Source of the DNA: Raffaelea ambrosiae
Taxonomy: Eukaryota > Ascomycota > Sordariomycetes > Ophiostomatales > Ophiostomataceae
Direction: 5' to 3'
DNA length: 64,000 bases
NCBI GenBank assembly: GCA_002778195.1
Contig: PCDI01000003.1
Coordinates: 3,723,243-3,787,242 of the forward strand
Under the pieces are notes generated by a model, which was not told the origin of the DNA, made no database searches, and saw nothing but the letters and a program-made list of their open reading frames with translations. This document shows positions 24,213 through 34,468 of this stretch, piece by piece. Numbering within the stretch: the first letter of the stretch is position 1; each line of letters begins with the position of its first letter. The translations under genes and the position numbers were made by a program.

Positions 24213-25481
24213 TCACTCTGCATCTTCGGTGTCCGATTTGTACACGAAATCAGCCGGGACGGGTGCTTCGGGCCCGTCCTCTGTATCTGGATCAGCTTCT
24301 ACTGCTGCAGAATGCATCGAGGCACTCTGTGTGGTTGCCAAAGGCTGCTGCTCCTGCTTCTGGAAGGGGGGGTATTCTGGTGCGATGGGCTCCGGCTGTC
24401 TTGCCACAACCGCTTGGCCATCTCGTATGCCCAGAATCGCTGCCATCCACTCGGCCCACTCCCACGGCCGTTCCGCACCGCCGGGCAAACAATTGAAGTA
24501 CTCCCACCCGGACACGCCGGCAAACGTAGTGCCATTTGTCGTTGCCAGCAACTGCAGCTGCATCAGGACTTCGGCCGACTGCTCCAGCGACACGAACCCG
24601 GGGCCGTTAGCCGGGTTTGTCACCAGGCCCATGACCACCCGGTGTGGTGGGAAGCCCTGGGGAGCGCCTGCGCCGGACAGCAGCCCGGCGCCCCCTTGTG
24701 GCGGCCGGCCAGGACCGGCACCCGCTGTGGCCAGCGCCGCATACATGTGCGGCTGGCTGGCGTCGCCCCAGCCGCAGTAGAACTGGGCGTGGTACCAGGC
24801 GATCTCGTGGCCGCGCTGCACCTCGAGGTCGCGGTAGCTGAAGCCCGACAGGTTGCACTTGGGCTCGTAGGGGTACAGCAGGGCGGCGGCCACGGGCGCC
24901 ATGGTGATGAGAAAGCTGGGCCCGAAGTCGGCGCGCAGGCGGTCGACGAGGTAGATGACGCCGGCCAGGCTCATGGGTTCTTCGATGTCGAGGTCGAGGC
25001 CGTCCAGCTGCCGCCGGCGGATCAGCGCGGCCAGCGGCTGGTAGTAGGCCTCGAACTGGCTGGGCATCACGGGCCCCGAGCCGGCGGCCGGTGTCGGCAC
25101 GGTGCCGGTGTCGAGGCGCTGATAGCTGCCCTTGGCGGCGCCGCCAAGCATTCCCAGGACGCGCACACCGACAGCCTGCGCCTGGCGCAGCTCCGACCAG
25201 AGCGTGTCGAAGCGCGGGTGGTCGGGCGGGTGGTCGTTGAGGGTCATGTGCTGGGGGTCTTGGTTGATGTGGATAGCACCGACCACGATGTGCGTCACCG
25301 CCGGCTGCGGAGGACTGCTGCCGCTGCCGCCATTGCCGCCATTGCCGCCATTGCCGCCACTGCCACTGCTCAGTCCCAGCACTGGCAGGATGGAGACGGG
25401 CTTGGTGCCGGTGCTGTCGTGGTGTGTCTGGTGGTAGACGATGACTTTCGTCCGCGTGCGGTCTGGCGGGATGGGGGGCAT
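24213..25481 (-). CDS. glycoside hydrolase family 18 protein, probably intracellular chitinase or endo-N-acetylglucosaminidase
   Basis: A single exon encodes 422 aa from the ATG at 25481. The GH18 active-site signature DGLDLDIEEP is at residues 160-169, with Glu167 as the expected proton donor and Asp163/Asp165 in the DxDxE triad. Further support: the early strand RTKVIVYHQTHH, VGVRVLGMLGG, FLITMAPVA and GVSGWEYFNC near the last barrel strand. A Gly-Asn repeat (GGNGGNGGNGG) is inserted near residue 45. No signal peptide follows this Met, so the enzyme appears cytosolic. An in-frame upstream ATG at 25595 would add a modest hydrophobic stretch, but that segment looks like leader sequence. The C-terminus is Pro/Glu/Asp-rich and disordered. 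Substrate (chitin oligomers or N-glycans) cannot be decided from sequence. It is in tandem with the membrane-protein gene upstream. Confidence 0.82.
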   Translation of the reverse strand: MPPIPPDRTRTKVIVYHQTHHDSTGTKPVSILPVLGLSSGSGGNGGNGGNGGSGSSPPQPAVTHIVVGAIHINQDPQHMTLNDHPPDHPRFDTLWSELRQAQAVGVRVLGMLGGAAKGSYQRLDTGTVPTPAAGSGPVMPSQFEAYYQPLAALIRRRQLDGLDLDIEEPMSLAGVIYLVDRLRADFGPSFLITMAPVAAALLYPYEPKCNLSGFSYRDLEVQRGHEIAWYHAQFYCGWGDASQPHMYAALATAGAGPGRPPQGGAGLLSGAGAPQGFPPHRVVMGLVTNPANGPGFVSLEQSAEVLMQLQLLATTNGTTFAGVSGWEYFNCLPGGAERPWEWAEWMAAILGIRDGQAVVARQPEPIAPEYPPFQKQEQQPLATTQSASMHSAAVEADPDTEDGPEAPVPADFVYKSDTEDAE

Positions 25482-26014
25482 AATGGCGCCCGTGCGCAGG
25501 ACGATCGGATCGAAAGCAGACGACAGAGAGACGAATAAAATGGCAAGAGGCCCTGGACAAGGGGGGCTGGGAGTGGTGGGTGGGAAGCGCCGCAAACACT
25601 GTTTCTTGTTGTTGCTGTCTGCAGGTTCGGCAAAGCAGGCGTGATGCCCACGGAAGGCCGCAATGGCTAAACGCCGAAAGGACGCCTGGGATAATCACAC
25701 GGTTTTTTTGACGAGACACACAAAGGGCGGTCTCCTCGCCAGGGTCTGCCCAACCAAGTACACAACTCCCTGCATTGTACAAGGCTATCTTGAAATGAAA
25801 ATAAAAAGAAGAAGAAGAAGGGGCAAAGGAAAGTACAGAAGAGATCTGGGGCTACATACAGGAAAGCCCCGACAAGAGTCACACCAACACAACGAGTCCC
25901 CCCCAAAGTCGACGCAATTCATTGTACAAAGGAAAGAAAACAAGAAACAAAAACAAAAGAAAAAAAAAAGCCCCCCCCCAGATATACCGCCCGACGACCC
26001 GTTGCTTCTCCTTC
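25482..26014. other. intergenic region with GAA repeat
   Basis: The region lies between two minus-strand genes. It holds the presumed leader/promoter of the GH18 gene, a short GAA run (25808-25820) and an A-rich then C-rich tract (25935-25980). No gene is seen. Confidence 0.6.
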
Positions 26015-29000
26015 CTAGCCCCGTTCAGGCGATGGGATCAGGAACCCGTCGCGGTCGTACAGACCCAGGCTCTCGCGGCCGTTGAACTTGGCAACGATCT
26101 GCCGGGACGACATTCTCTTCTGGCTTCGGCCCGCTGTCTTGCCGCCGCTGCCGCTGCTCAGCCGCCTGCCCGACAACCTTCTGGGAGATGCGGCAACGGC
26201 CGTGGAGGGCGTTTTGGGGTCTTCCTGGACGCAGCGCAGAGTGCTTCCGGTCGACGAAAATGTCCGTGGCCGAGGAGACGGCATCGGCCCCGCGAGTGTG
26301 TTCGGGCCGGTGCTGCCTCGGCGGCCGCCCGCTCCGTTGCCGGCGCTCCGGTGGATGCCGCCAGTGCTGTTAACGGCGGCTTGGCTCCCATTCTTGTTGC
26401 TGTCCGGCTTCTTCTTGTCGCTGCCACTGCCGTGGCCGCTGTTCGTGTTGCGGGGGATGGCCGCGCCGCCACTTTCGCCGCCGTTTCCGCCGCCTTTTCC
26501 GGACGGCCGTCTCTTGCCCAGAGCCAGATACTGCTTGCTGCCGACGCTGTCTTGGCTTCCGTTTCCGCTGCTAACCGGGGGGTGTCCACCGCCGCCCACG
26601 CTGCTGCTCCTTCTCTTACCTTGTCTGCGCCCGGCTGGCGGGTACGCTGGATGGGCCGATGCTGTCGGCCCCAAAGGCGGCCCGGATGCGCCCAGGGTTG
26701 GGGAGGTGCCCACCGTGGACGTCCCACTGGGGCAGCTGGACGCTTCGCTGTAGGCGACGCTGTTCATGCGCCGCAGACTCGACGCCATGGCCATCATGGT
26801 TGTGGCCAGCGACATGTCGGCCCAGGCCCGGGCCTGGGCCGTCTTGGCTGAGCCGCCACGAGACATCATGGGAGGTGTCGACAGCGAGTGCTTGTCAGTG
26901 TTGCTGTGGGTGTGGGTGCTGACGACAGCACCGTTGCCGTTGCTGCTCCTCTTGTTCAGAGCGATACTGGCAGCACGGTAGCGCGCCCTCCGCCCTCCCG
27001 TGCGGCTGATCTTGGGCGTCTCGTCATTGTCCGCTTCTGCAGGCCCCGTGGTTGTCTCTTGCAGCTGCAGACGAGGCGGAGTGTCCGTGGCCGACTGCTT
27101 GGACGGTGACAGGTCTTCCGGTCCCAGGGTTGGCGAGCTCTGGACACAACAGTCCGCAGCGGAAGACGGCAGCAGAGCAGTGACGGCCGCGGTCTTGGCC
27201 ACCGCGGGCGGGCTGGTGAAGATGTCCTGGTCGCCCTTGCTCACCGCGCCCATCCTACCGGCCATGCCGGTGGCAGCGCTGCACCGAACGGGAGGCCCCG
27301 ACACAGACGATGACTGGAGACTGGCTCTGCTGGGACTGGTCACCACCAGCTGGGGCAGAGCCGCGGCGGCATCTCCCTCGGGCGCAGTGTTGGCCTGCGG
27401 AGGAGCATGGCTGTCCGGCAGGGGCGCAACGCCAAAGGAAAACCGGATGCCGTTGTCTTTGCCGGTCTTGACCTGCACAGGCAGGGGCGCACTGCTGCAG
27501 CTTGAGCCGGGGCTGTTGCTACTGTTTCTGCTGCGAGGCAGCATGCGGCCCAGGATGCCGTTCGGCGAGCCGGAGAGTCTGCCAGGCGACTTCCTGCCCG
27601 AGTCGGGCGACTTCTTGCCCGAGTCGGGCGACTTGGGACTCAGACCCAGGCCGAAACACAGACTGCCAGCGCGGGTTCTGGGCGTGGACAGGGCCTCTGA
27701 TATCATGCCTGCGTCTTCCGGCATGTCCAGACCATCAATGGCCCGGGCACTGTGCATGTCGTCCGTGATGCCCAGTCCACACATGATGGCGTTGGCCATA
27801 TCATCATCGATACCATCATCGCCTTGGTGGGCAGCCTCCACCTCGTGCGTGACAGCAATGTCCTTGCGCGGTGCAGCCATGTTGTCTGAGAAATGGTTGG
27901 CAGGGCCATGCGTGCCCACAGAGCCTCCCGTGCTGGCCGCCGAGCTCGATGTGGGGTGTTCGTCCTCGCTGTAGAGCGTCGACAGAGACGACCGCTGAGA
28001 CGAGGAATCATACAGCGACGGAGACGCGGGCGAGAGCCCGCCAGACACGTTTCCTGGAACCGCCGCCACGATGCTGCTGGTTGCAGTGGCTGCTGTGGCG
28101 CCGGAAAAGGCAAATTCTGCCGAAAACATTGCGGGCGGCGGTGGTGGTGGCGGCGGTGGTGGTGGTGTCAAGCCGCTTGCCGTGCTGCCGTTGATGCTCA
28201 CCCACGTCTGGCCAGGAGGCTTGGCAGGACTGGCACAAGACTTGGTCGGGGTCCCGCCCGGACTCGACAGTTCGGTCGTCGTGTCTTCTGTGGTGGCCGT
28301 GAACGTGACCATGGTGTCGGAGGTGCTGAGACGGTCCGTGACAAACATGCTGTCGGCCTCAGACTCAGTCGACTGCTGGGAGGCCCGCTTTTCGTCATCG
28401 TCGGCAGCGGCGGCCGCGGCCGCGGCGGAGGCAGCATGCAAAGCGGAAGCAGCATGCAAAGCTCTGGGGGCGCTGGAGGTGTCCTCTGCGCCGGCAGCAG
28501 TTTCTGCCTCTGTCGCGAGGCCGCCGCTGGTCGCAGCCTTTGGCAGAGAGGCCATGCTGTCGACGAGCGTGCTCTGGGTCTGCGTACTCTGCAGCTGCTG
28601 TAGTCGGCGCTCCGTCGATTGCAGAATCTCGGAGAGGGCCGAGTCGGTTTTGGCGCTCTGGGGCAGCTTGTTGTACGGCCTGTACGAGCACTGGCGCTGC
28701 ATGAACTGTTGCTGTTGGTACTGGTACAGCTGGTACTGCTGAAACTCGTACTGCCGCTGCTGGTACATCTGAAGCTCGTACTGCTGCTGCTGGTATTGCT
28801 GCTCCTGGTAGTGGCGCTGCTGCAGCTGCAGCGTGCTTGGTGGGGGCTGCGGTAGATGCAGGTTGGCCTGCGGGGCCGCCGGAGACGGGCGAGGCGGACG
28901 GGGAGGCGCAACGGCCTGAGGAGCTGGTATCTGTTGCACGGCGGCAGGTGTCGCTGGCGGGTAGCCCGGGAGAGGGTGGTTTGGATGCAGGGCGTATTGC

Positions 29001-29995
29001 ATCTGGTGTTGAGGCTGCATGTGCTGGGTGGCGTTCGTCTGGACGGGTTGCCTCCCCGGCTTGACAGGCGGCCCGGCACGCATTGACCGGATGGGCGGAA
29101 TCTGCACAGACCTCTCCGTGGATGTGGCCGTGGGACACGCGAGTGCTTCCACGGCCGGCGGAGAACGGGGAGGGCGTGGTGGAGCAACGGGGGAGCCGGT
29201 GGCAGCCGACATCGGGCCGGTCCGGAGACTGTGCATGCTGGCACTGGCGGCCTTTGTCCCGGCAGGCCCATCAGCCGTTGGTGCGCAGGAGCCAGGGTCA
29301 GGTCGCTCTTTTCGAAGTTTGTTTGGCTTGCCGCGTTCCACGTTGCGGTGGTAATGGTGGCCGGTGCCATCATGGTTGTGGTGGCAGTTTCCTGGCCGCT
29401 TCAGCGGGCTGTGCGGTTTCTGGCCTTCCAGATCCCCGCCTCGACTCCTGTCACCTGAACGAGCGGCATCTTTGCCACGGTCGAATAGCCACGGGATCCG
29501 CTTCTTCCGCAGCCTCCACCATTGTCTTTGTCGGCGACAGAAGCGGCGCCAGTGCCAGCGACACCAACATGCCACTCCGGAGCCTTTGAATGAGCTGTCC
29601 AGGGAGGCGTAGGACGGCGACAAAGCCAGCGGGCCCGTGCTGCTTCCGGGGCACTCGGACAGCAAGTCTGGCGGGCCAAAGTAGCCGGCAGCGACAGCAG
29701 CAGCAGCTGTGGCTGTGGACACACTCATAGGCCGGCCACCGGCTGTTTTGGTGCCGTTGCTCTGGCCGGTCATCATGATGGCAATGACCTGTTTCTGGTG
29801 GGCCTGCTGCTCCTGGCGCAGCTGAAGACGACTGCGGCGATGACGAGCCACCCAGGCCAAGGTCATGCCCGCAGCAGCGGCAAGCAGAATAGTGCCCCCC
29901 ACGGCAATGCTGATGGTGGCACCGAGACTGAGGGACGGGCCAGAGCTGGTCGCTGCGGCCCCCGCCCCGGTGACATCACGCATGAGGCTCAACAT
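26015..29995 (-). CDS. large single-pass membrane protein with long disordered cytosolic region, function unknown
   Basis: One uninterrupted frame of 1326 aa begins at the ATG at 29995 (MLSLMRDV). The frame stays open a further 116 codons upstream, but that part is pyrimidine-rich leader. A transmembrane segment occupies about residues 25-49 (ISIAVGGTILLAAAAGMTLA), followed by a basic stop-transfer cluster RHRRSR, so the bulk is probably cytosolic. The rest is disordered: Pro/Ala-rich, a Gln/Tyr-rich prion-like tract (YQQQQYELQMYQQRQYEFQQ), an 11-residue Pro run, Ser/Thr-rich regions and repeats of SPDSGKKSPDSGRKSP. The C-terminus ends with a compact, conserved-looking module RESLGLYDRDGFLIPSP. 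I do not recognise the family; a cell-surface or polarity scaffold is possible but unproven. A Trp/Cys/Arg-rich stretch (about 29500-29592) looks out of frame relative to its surroundings. Confidence 0.75.
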   Translation of the reverse strand: MLSLMRDVTGAGAAATSSGPSLSLGATISIAVGGTILLAAAAGMTLAWVARHRRSRLQLRQEQQAHQKQVIAIMMTGQSNGTKTAGGRPMSVSTATAAAAVAAGYFGPPDLLSECPGSSTGPLALSPSYASLDSSFKGSGVACWCRWHWRRFCRRQRQWWRLRKKRIPWLFDRGKDAARSGDRSRGGDLEGQKPHSPLKRPGNCHHNHDGTGHHYHRNVERGKPNKLRKERPDPGSCAPTADGPAGTKAASASMHSLRTGPMSAATGSPVAPPRPPRSPPAVEALACPTATSTERSVQIPPIRSMRAGPPVKPGRQPVQTNATQHMQPQHQMQYALHPNHPLPGYPPATPAAVQQIPAPQAVAPPRPPRPSPAAPQANLHLPQPPPSTLQLQQRHYQEQQYQQQQYELQMYQQRQYEFQQYQLYQYQQQQFMQRQCSYRPYNKLPQSAKTDSALSEILQSTERRLQQLQSTQTQSTLVDSMASLPKAATSGGLATEAETAAGAEDTSSAPRALHAASALHAASAAAAAAAADDDEKRASQQSTESEADSMFVTDRLSTSDTMVTFTATTEDTTTELSSPGGTPTKSCASPAKPPGQTWVSINGSTASGLTPPPPPPPPPPPAMFSAEFAFSGATAATATSSIVAAVPGNVSGGLSPASPSLYDSSSQRSSLSTLYSEDEHPTSSSAASTGGSVGTHGPANHFSDNMAAPRKDIAVTHEVEAAHQGDDGIDDDMANAIMCGLGITDDMHSARAIDGLDMPEDAGMISEALSTPRTRAGSLCFGLGLSPKSPDSGKKSPDSGRKSPGRLSGSPNGILGRMLPRSRNSSNSPGSSCSSAPLPVQVKTGKDNGIRFSFGVAPLPDSHAPPQANTAPEGDAAAALPQLVVTSPSRASLQSSSVSGPPVRCSAATGMAGRMGAVSKGDQDIFTSPPAVAKTAAVTALLPSSAADCCVQSSPTLGPEDLSPSKQSATDTPPRLQLQETTTGPAEADNDETPKISRTGGRRARYRAASIALNKRSSNGNGAVVSTHTHSNTDKHSLSTPPMMSRGGSAKTAQARAWADMSLATTMMAMASSLRRMNSVAYSEASSCPSGTSTVGTSPTLGASGPPLGPTASAHPAYPPAGRRQGKRRSSSVGGGGHPPVSSGNGSQDSVGSKQYLALGKRRPSGKGGGNGGESGGAAIPRNTNSGHGSGSDKKKPDSNKNGSQAAVNSTGGIHRSAGNGAGGRRGSTGPNTLAGPMPSPRPRTFSSTGSTLRCVQEDPKTPSTAVAASPRRLSGRRLSSGSGGKTAGRSQKRMSSRQIVAKFNGRESLGLYDRDGFLIPSPERG

Positions 29996-32617
29996 GGCCG
30001 AAAGAATGAAGTAGCGAGGGGAAAACAAGAAATTACAATGACGACAAGAAGCAGAAACAGAGGGGGGAAGATCCAGCAAAGCAATGAAGGCGAGGAAAGT
30101 CAACAAGGGAAAAGGAGCGGAAGACTTTGGAAAGAAGGACAACGAAGAGAAATCGACGAGACTCAAGACAAGGAAAGTATCAGGTAGAAATATGTCAATC
30201 AAAAGCAAAGGAAAAGAAAGAGCAGGCTGCGCAAGAAACTGAACAATAGACAACAAAACAGTACAGCCAGAAGCAGACAAGAAGAAACTTGGGGAGGGGG
30301 AGGGACTAATACAGCAATTACAAAATATAACTGGTCGTATCACTGGATGACCAGGGAAAGCAAAGGAGGAGCACGCTGACGGCCGACGATGGGCGCACTC
30401 CGAGTTTGAATGATTGGGCCTTTATTAGTTGAAGCTCACGGGAAGCAATCAAAAACAGAAAACCAAAAAGGGTCGACGGCGAGAGAAGAAAAGAGAGGGA
30501 AAAAAAGGGCCAAAAAGAGTGAAAGAAAGGAAAACAAACAAACAAACAAACAACGACAACAACAACAACAAAACCCCCAGCGAGATCAAGAGATCGAGAG
30601 ATCACCTACGTCAAAGAGAAAAGAGAAGAAGAAGAAGAAGAAGAAGAACTAGGCAAGAGAGCAGCAGCGGCCGGGCAACAGACATGCATTGTGGTGATGG
30701 GAAAGTGTGGAGCGACAACAAGCTGAAGACTGCTCACTGTAGCCCCCCATCTTCTTCTTGGCCTGCGCAAGCCTTGTGCGCGAGGCTGGAATGTGTCGCC
30801 GGAGCTATCAAACGCAGCATGCCAGCCTCGCCGCACACCCACCACCCACCACTGCCACAGCCACGCGCTAGTAAGTGCTGGCCAAGTGTCCAAAATATGC
30901 AATTGGAGTTGCCCGGTGATCGGCAACATGGTAATTTGCGATTGGGAGAACTGAGCGGAAAGTGACGGAGATTTCAGTCCGGCGAGGCCTCTGATGAGCA
31001 GAAGAGGGCCCAGAAAACTAAGAGCCGAACGGCTGCGGGAAGGAATGTCTACTACACGCTTCACGGAGCAATCTCCGAGGAAGCCTAGAGGGCGACTCTG
31101 TCGATAGGGGGGTGCCTTGGTCGATGGAGGATGACTTTGTCGACGCATCAGGATGTCTCTGAGAGCAGCACACGTGGAAGACAGAAGAAAGAAGACATCA
31201 GAAGAAAGAACACAGAAAACAGAAAACAGAAAACAGAAAAACGGGAAAAACAGAAAAATAAAACACAGAAAATCAGAAAAACAGAGAAAGCAAAAACAGA
31301 CAGAACGAGAGGGAGGACGTCTGAAACAGGACATGGCCTAGTATGCTGGCATGGAGCTTGCCCGAAAATGCGCACAAGAAACAGACAGGAACACGCGTCA
31401 ACATGCGTTGTTGACGGACGCCAGGGATGGCACACGGCGAATGCTCACCTCGCAACACACTTACGTGTGTACACATTTCTACACCGAGCTTCAGGAACAC
31501 AAAACACAATTGATGGTTCCTGGAAACTACACGCGTTCTTCAGTTTTGGGGGCCATCTTTCACTGTGCCTCGGCGTAATGCTTGCGCATTTTTTTTTCTT
31601 GTTCTTGTTCAGATCGTAACCAATGCTAATGAACTATGAATCAGAAAAAAAATACGAGGTATCTGCTCCCATATGCCTGCCCTTCCAGACGCCCATATTC
31701 TGGGGGTTTTTTCGTGTGTTTAGTATTCTTTTTTCAGCAAGTTTCTCTTCAAGAGCCGTTGTTGTTCCAAAGCATGTATAAAAAAGAAGAACGATATAGA
31801 AAAAAAAAAGAAAAAAAAAAAGACAGTAAAAAAGGACAGCGAAGAAAAAGGAACAATACACAAAGATCCTCTGAGAGGAAGAGAAGACAAGACGTCCCCC
31901 CATCGGAAAGGCGTCATAGAACACAGAACAAGACATGCTTTTCCCAAGGAAAGAACAGCAAGATGACGCAGAACCGACCATACAAGCAAAGTATGTGGAC
32001 AAAAGACGACCCTTTGGCCCCCATCTCCCTTGTAAGAAGAAAGAAAGACGACATCTGGCGGGCCGTCTACCCGGCTCTGCCTGTTTACAGACTCGCCTTT
32101 GTGTTCCATTCGCTGTCTTTCTCGGGTGGTGTTCGCGTGTGGTCTGACGGGTGCGGTCGGAGCTCCTCTTCATTCTTTGCGTCTTTCCTTCCTCCCAAAT
32201 CGATTGTTGGCTTGCTGTGCATTGTGAAGAAGAGAAGAAGGGAAAAAGCAGAAGCCCCCAAAAAGAAACATGCATGGGAAAAAACCAACACACAAGAGAA
32301 CAATCAACAACCAAAAAAAGGAAACCCAGAAAGATCATCAATATAGAAGAGATGAAGGGAGAAAAGAAAGCAAGAGACAAAAGAAGCAAAAAAAAAAAAA
32401 AAATCCCAACCATCCAACTTGCCCACCCGTTTGTTGACCTCCACCAAAAAAAACACCACTGGTCTTCAAATTTTTTTTTTCCAAAGACCATACACGCACA
32501 AAAACGCCTCAGACAAGACATACACATCTCAGGACACATCGGGACACACCTCAAGACACAATCTTTCCCCCCCTGCATACATCGAGACAAAGTCCCCCAC
32601 TTGTGGTCTCAGACAAT
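29996..32617. other. 2.6-kb non-coding region: leader of membrane-protein gene and 3' flank of DUF1996 gene
   Basis: On the minus strand, 29996-30340 is strongly pyrimidine-rich, as in many fungal 5' leaders. A GAA repeat lies at 30626-30648, repeated AAACAGA-type purine units at 31200-31310, and A-runs at 31800-31830 and 32387-32402. Open frames here are low-complexity on both strands; I support no gene. Confidence 0.6.
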
Positions 32618-34468
32618 CTACCGGGCGTGGTTGTGGCCGTGGACCGCGTGCTTGCCATGCCGCCGCTGGTGGTTGTGCAGGTGGTTGTGGCGCGCCTTGA
32701 CGGCCGGGGTCTCCTCGGCCGGCACCACGCTCGCCGTCACCGTCAGCGTCGTCAGACCCTCCGTCACGTAGACGGTGGCCTCCTCCCAGAGAACCTCGGT
32801 CACCATGCCGTTGGCCGTCACGTACTCGGTGCTGATGAACTTGCTGTTGACCGTCGACGGCGGCAGCGTGCTCGTGGTCAGCGTCGTCGACGAGCTGAGC
32901 GGAGCCACGCTCTGGGCCTTGGCACCGCCGTTGAGGTCGATCGTGTTAGTAGCGGCCGGGATGCTGGACGAGCTCGGGGTAGCGGCCGGCGTGGAAGAAG
33001 AGTCCGTGGCAACAGTGGCAAAGACACCGCCGGCCACGTTGCCGCCCGCACTGGTGCTGCTGGCAGCCGGGGCCTGGGAGCTGGAGCCGGCGCTGGCCTT
33101 CTTGCTGCTGCTGCTGCTGCTGCTGCTCTGAGCCGCCGACGTGGCGGTGGCAGAGCTGGCAGCGGCCGAAGTAGCCGTGGCGCCGTCGGCGCCGCCCGCT
33201 GCGGTGCCATCGATGCCGGTGGGCGAGGCCGAAGCCAGGGCGGAGTCGTAGGTGGCGATCATGGTGGCGCCGATGTAGGAGCCGAAGGGCGTCAGGTTGC
33301 CCGGGAGCGCGGTCAGGCCGGTGGTGGCGGTCTCGGACTTGAGGTTGTCCGGCGTCTTCATCTTGCAGCTGGTGGCGTCGGACAGGGCCTGGATGTCAAA
33401 GACGGGGCAGTCGGAGATCTCGCCGGAGGCGTTGGTGCAGGTGTCGATGGCGTCCTGGAGCACGGTCTCGGTCCAGCCCATCATGAAGTCGCCGTGGTAG
33501 GCAAAGCCGGAGACGTCGCCGTTGGAGATGACAAACTGGCCGGTGCGGTCGGCGTAGGCGGGGGTGTTCCAGATGGTCTCATAGAACAGGCCGGGGAAGC
33601 GCACGGGGAAGTCGTCGGGGCAGTCGCCGTTCATGACGAGGTCCGGATAGGCGACGTGGCTGCGGTGGTTGGTGGAGTCCAGGTCCTTCCCGTTCCAGCA
33701 GGAAGGGAACATCAGCTCGAAGCGGATGCCGTCCGGGCAGTTGGCGTCGAGGTACTTCTTGTCCGGGAAGAAGTGGCGGTACAGCGAGGCCTCGGGCGTC
33801 TTGCTGTAGTCGAGGCAGTTGAAGCCCAGCGCGCGCTGCGCCAGCACCTCCTGGGTGGTCTGGCCCAGCGACGCCCAGTTCGACTTGGGCGGGTCGACCA
33901 TCTCGTAGTTGCCGGCCGTATAGCTGCGGCGTGTGTTGTCGCCGGCAATCATGCGGAAGCCCTGCGGGAACGACGTGATGTTGGTGTTGCCGTTGCCCGT
34001 GTACAGCAGGTAGTACGCCAGCGTGCCGCCGACCTGCTCGACCAGCTCGAACTCGCCGGTCGACGAGTCCTGGAACCACAGCGACGGGTGCCAGTAGGCC
34101 GACTTGTCCTGCGTGACCAGGCAGGACGTGCAGTCGCTGTCGATGAGGTCATTGTAGTCTGCAGACTCGCTGAAGCCTGTGTTAGGGGGGGGGGGGGGTG
34201 TTAGCAAATAGTGGGATTTTTTTCTTCTTTTTTTCCCTTCCCCTTTTCGTGGTAGAACAGGCGGTGCTTTTTAGTGCAGTCCTCGTGCAAACTTACCTCC
34301 CGAGCCCAGAATGGCGTGCGAGTGCGACGAGATCTCGCCAGGGTCGACAATGGGGTCGATACGGGCGTTTCCAACGACACCACGGCATTCCATGCGCCAG
34401 AAGGCGTTGGCTGGGGCAATGGCAGCCCCCAGAAGGAGGAGGGTTTCCAGACTCAGCATGGCTGGCAT
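32618..34468 (-). CDS. secreted DUF1996-domain protein with Ser/Thr-rich stalk and His-rich C-terminus
   Basis: Two exons on the minus strand, 34468-34297 and 34176-32618, give 576 aa. The splice uses donor GTAAGT and acceptor TAACACAG, joining G+GC to read GSGGFSESADYNDL. Residues 1-22 are a signal peptide (MPAMLSLETLLLLGAAIAPA). The DUF1996 domain follows, from FWRMECRG and SHSHAILGSGGF through CLVTQDKSAYWHPSLWF, MIAGDNTRR, GFNCLDYS, CPDGIRFELMFPSCWNGKDL, SHVAYPD and FAYHGDFMMGW. Cys residues are paired as usual for the family. After about residue 360 comes a Ser/Ala/Thr-rich, probably O-glycosylated segment. The last 25 residues are His/Asn/Arg-rich (HNHLHNHQRRHGKHAVHGHN), with no hydrophobic GPI signal. 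The domain is common in fungal extracellular or wall proteins; its biochemical activity is not known to me. The His tail suggests metal binding (inference). Confidence 0.87.

Noticed and set aside
23943..25538. Plus-strand frame of 531 codons
   Set aside because: Its 3' two thirds are the antisense shadow of the GH18 gene, whose minus-strand frame carries the DGLDLDIE motif; the plus translation has no recognisable domain.
31634..32590. Minus-strand frame of 318 codons, Cys/Phe/Trp-rich
   Set aside because: Arises from A-rich and G-poor low-complexity DNA in the 3' flank of the DUF1996 gene; composition unlike any neighbouring gene and no motif.
32603..34204. Plus-strand frame of 533 codons, Gly/Val/Arg-rich
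   Set aside because: Exact antisense shadow of the DUF1996 exon 2, produced by GC-rich third positions.
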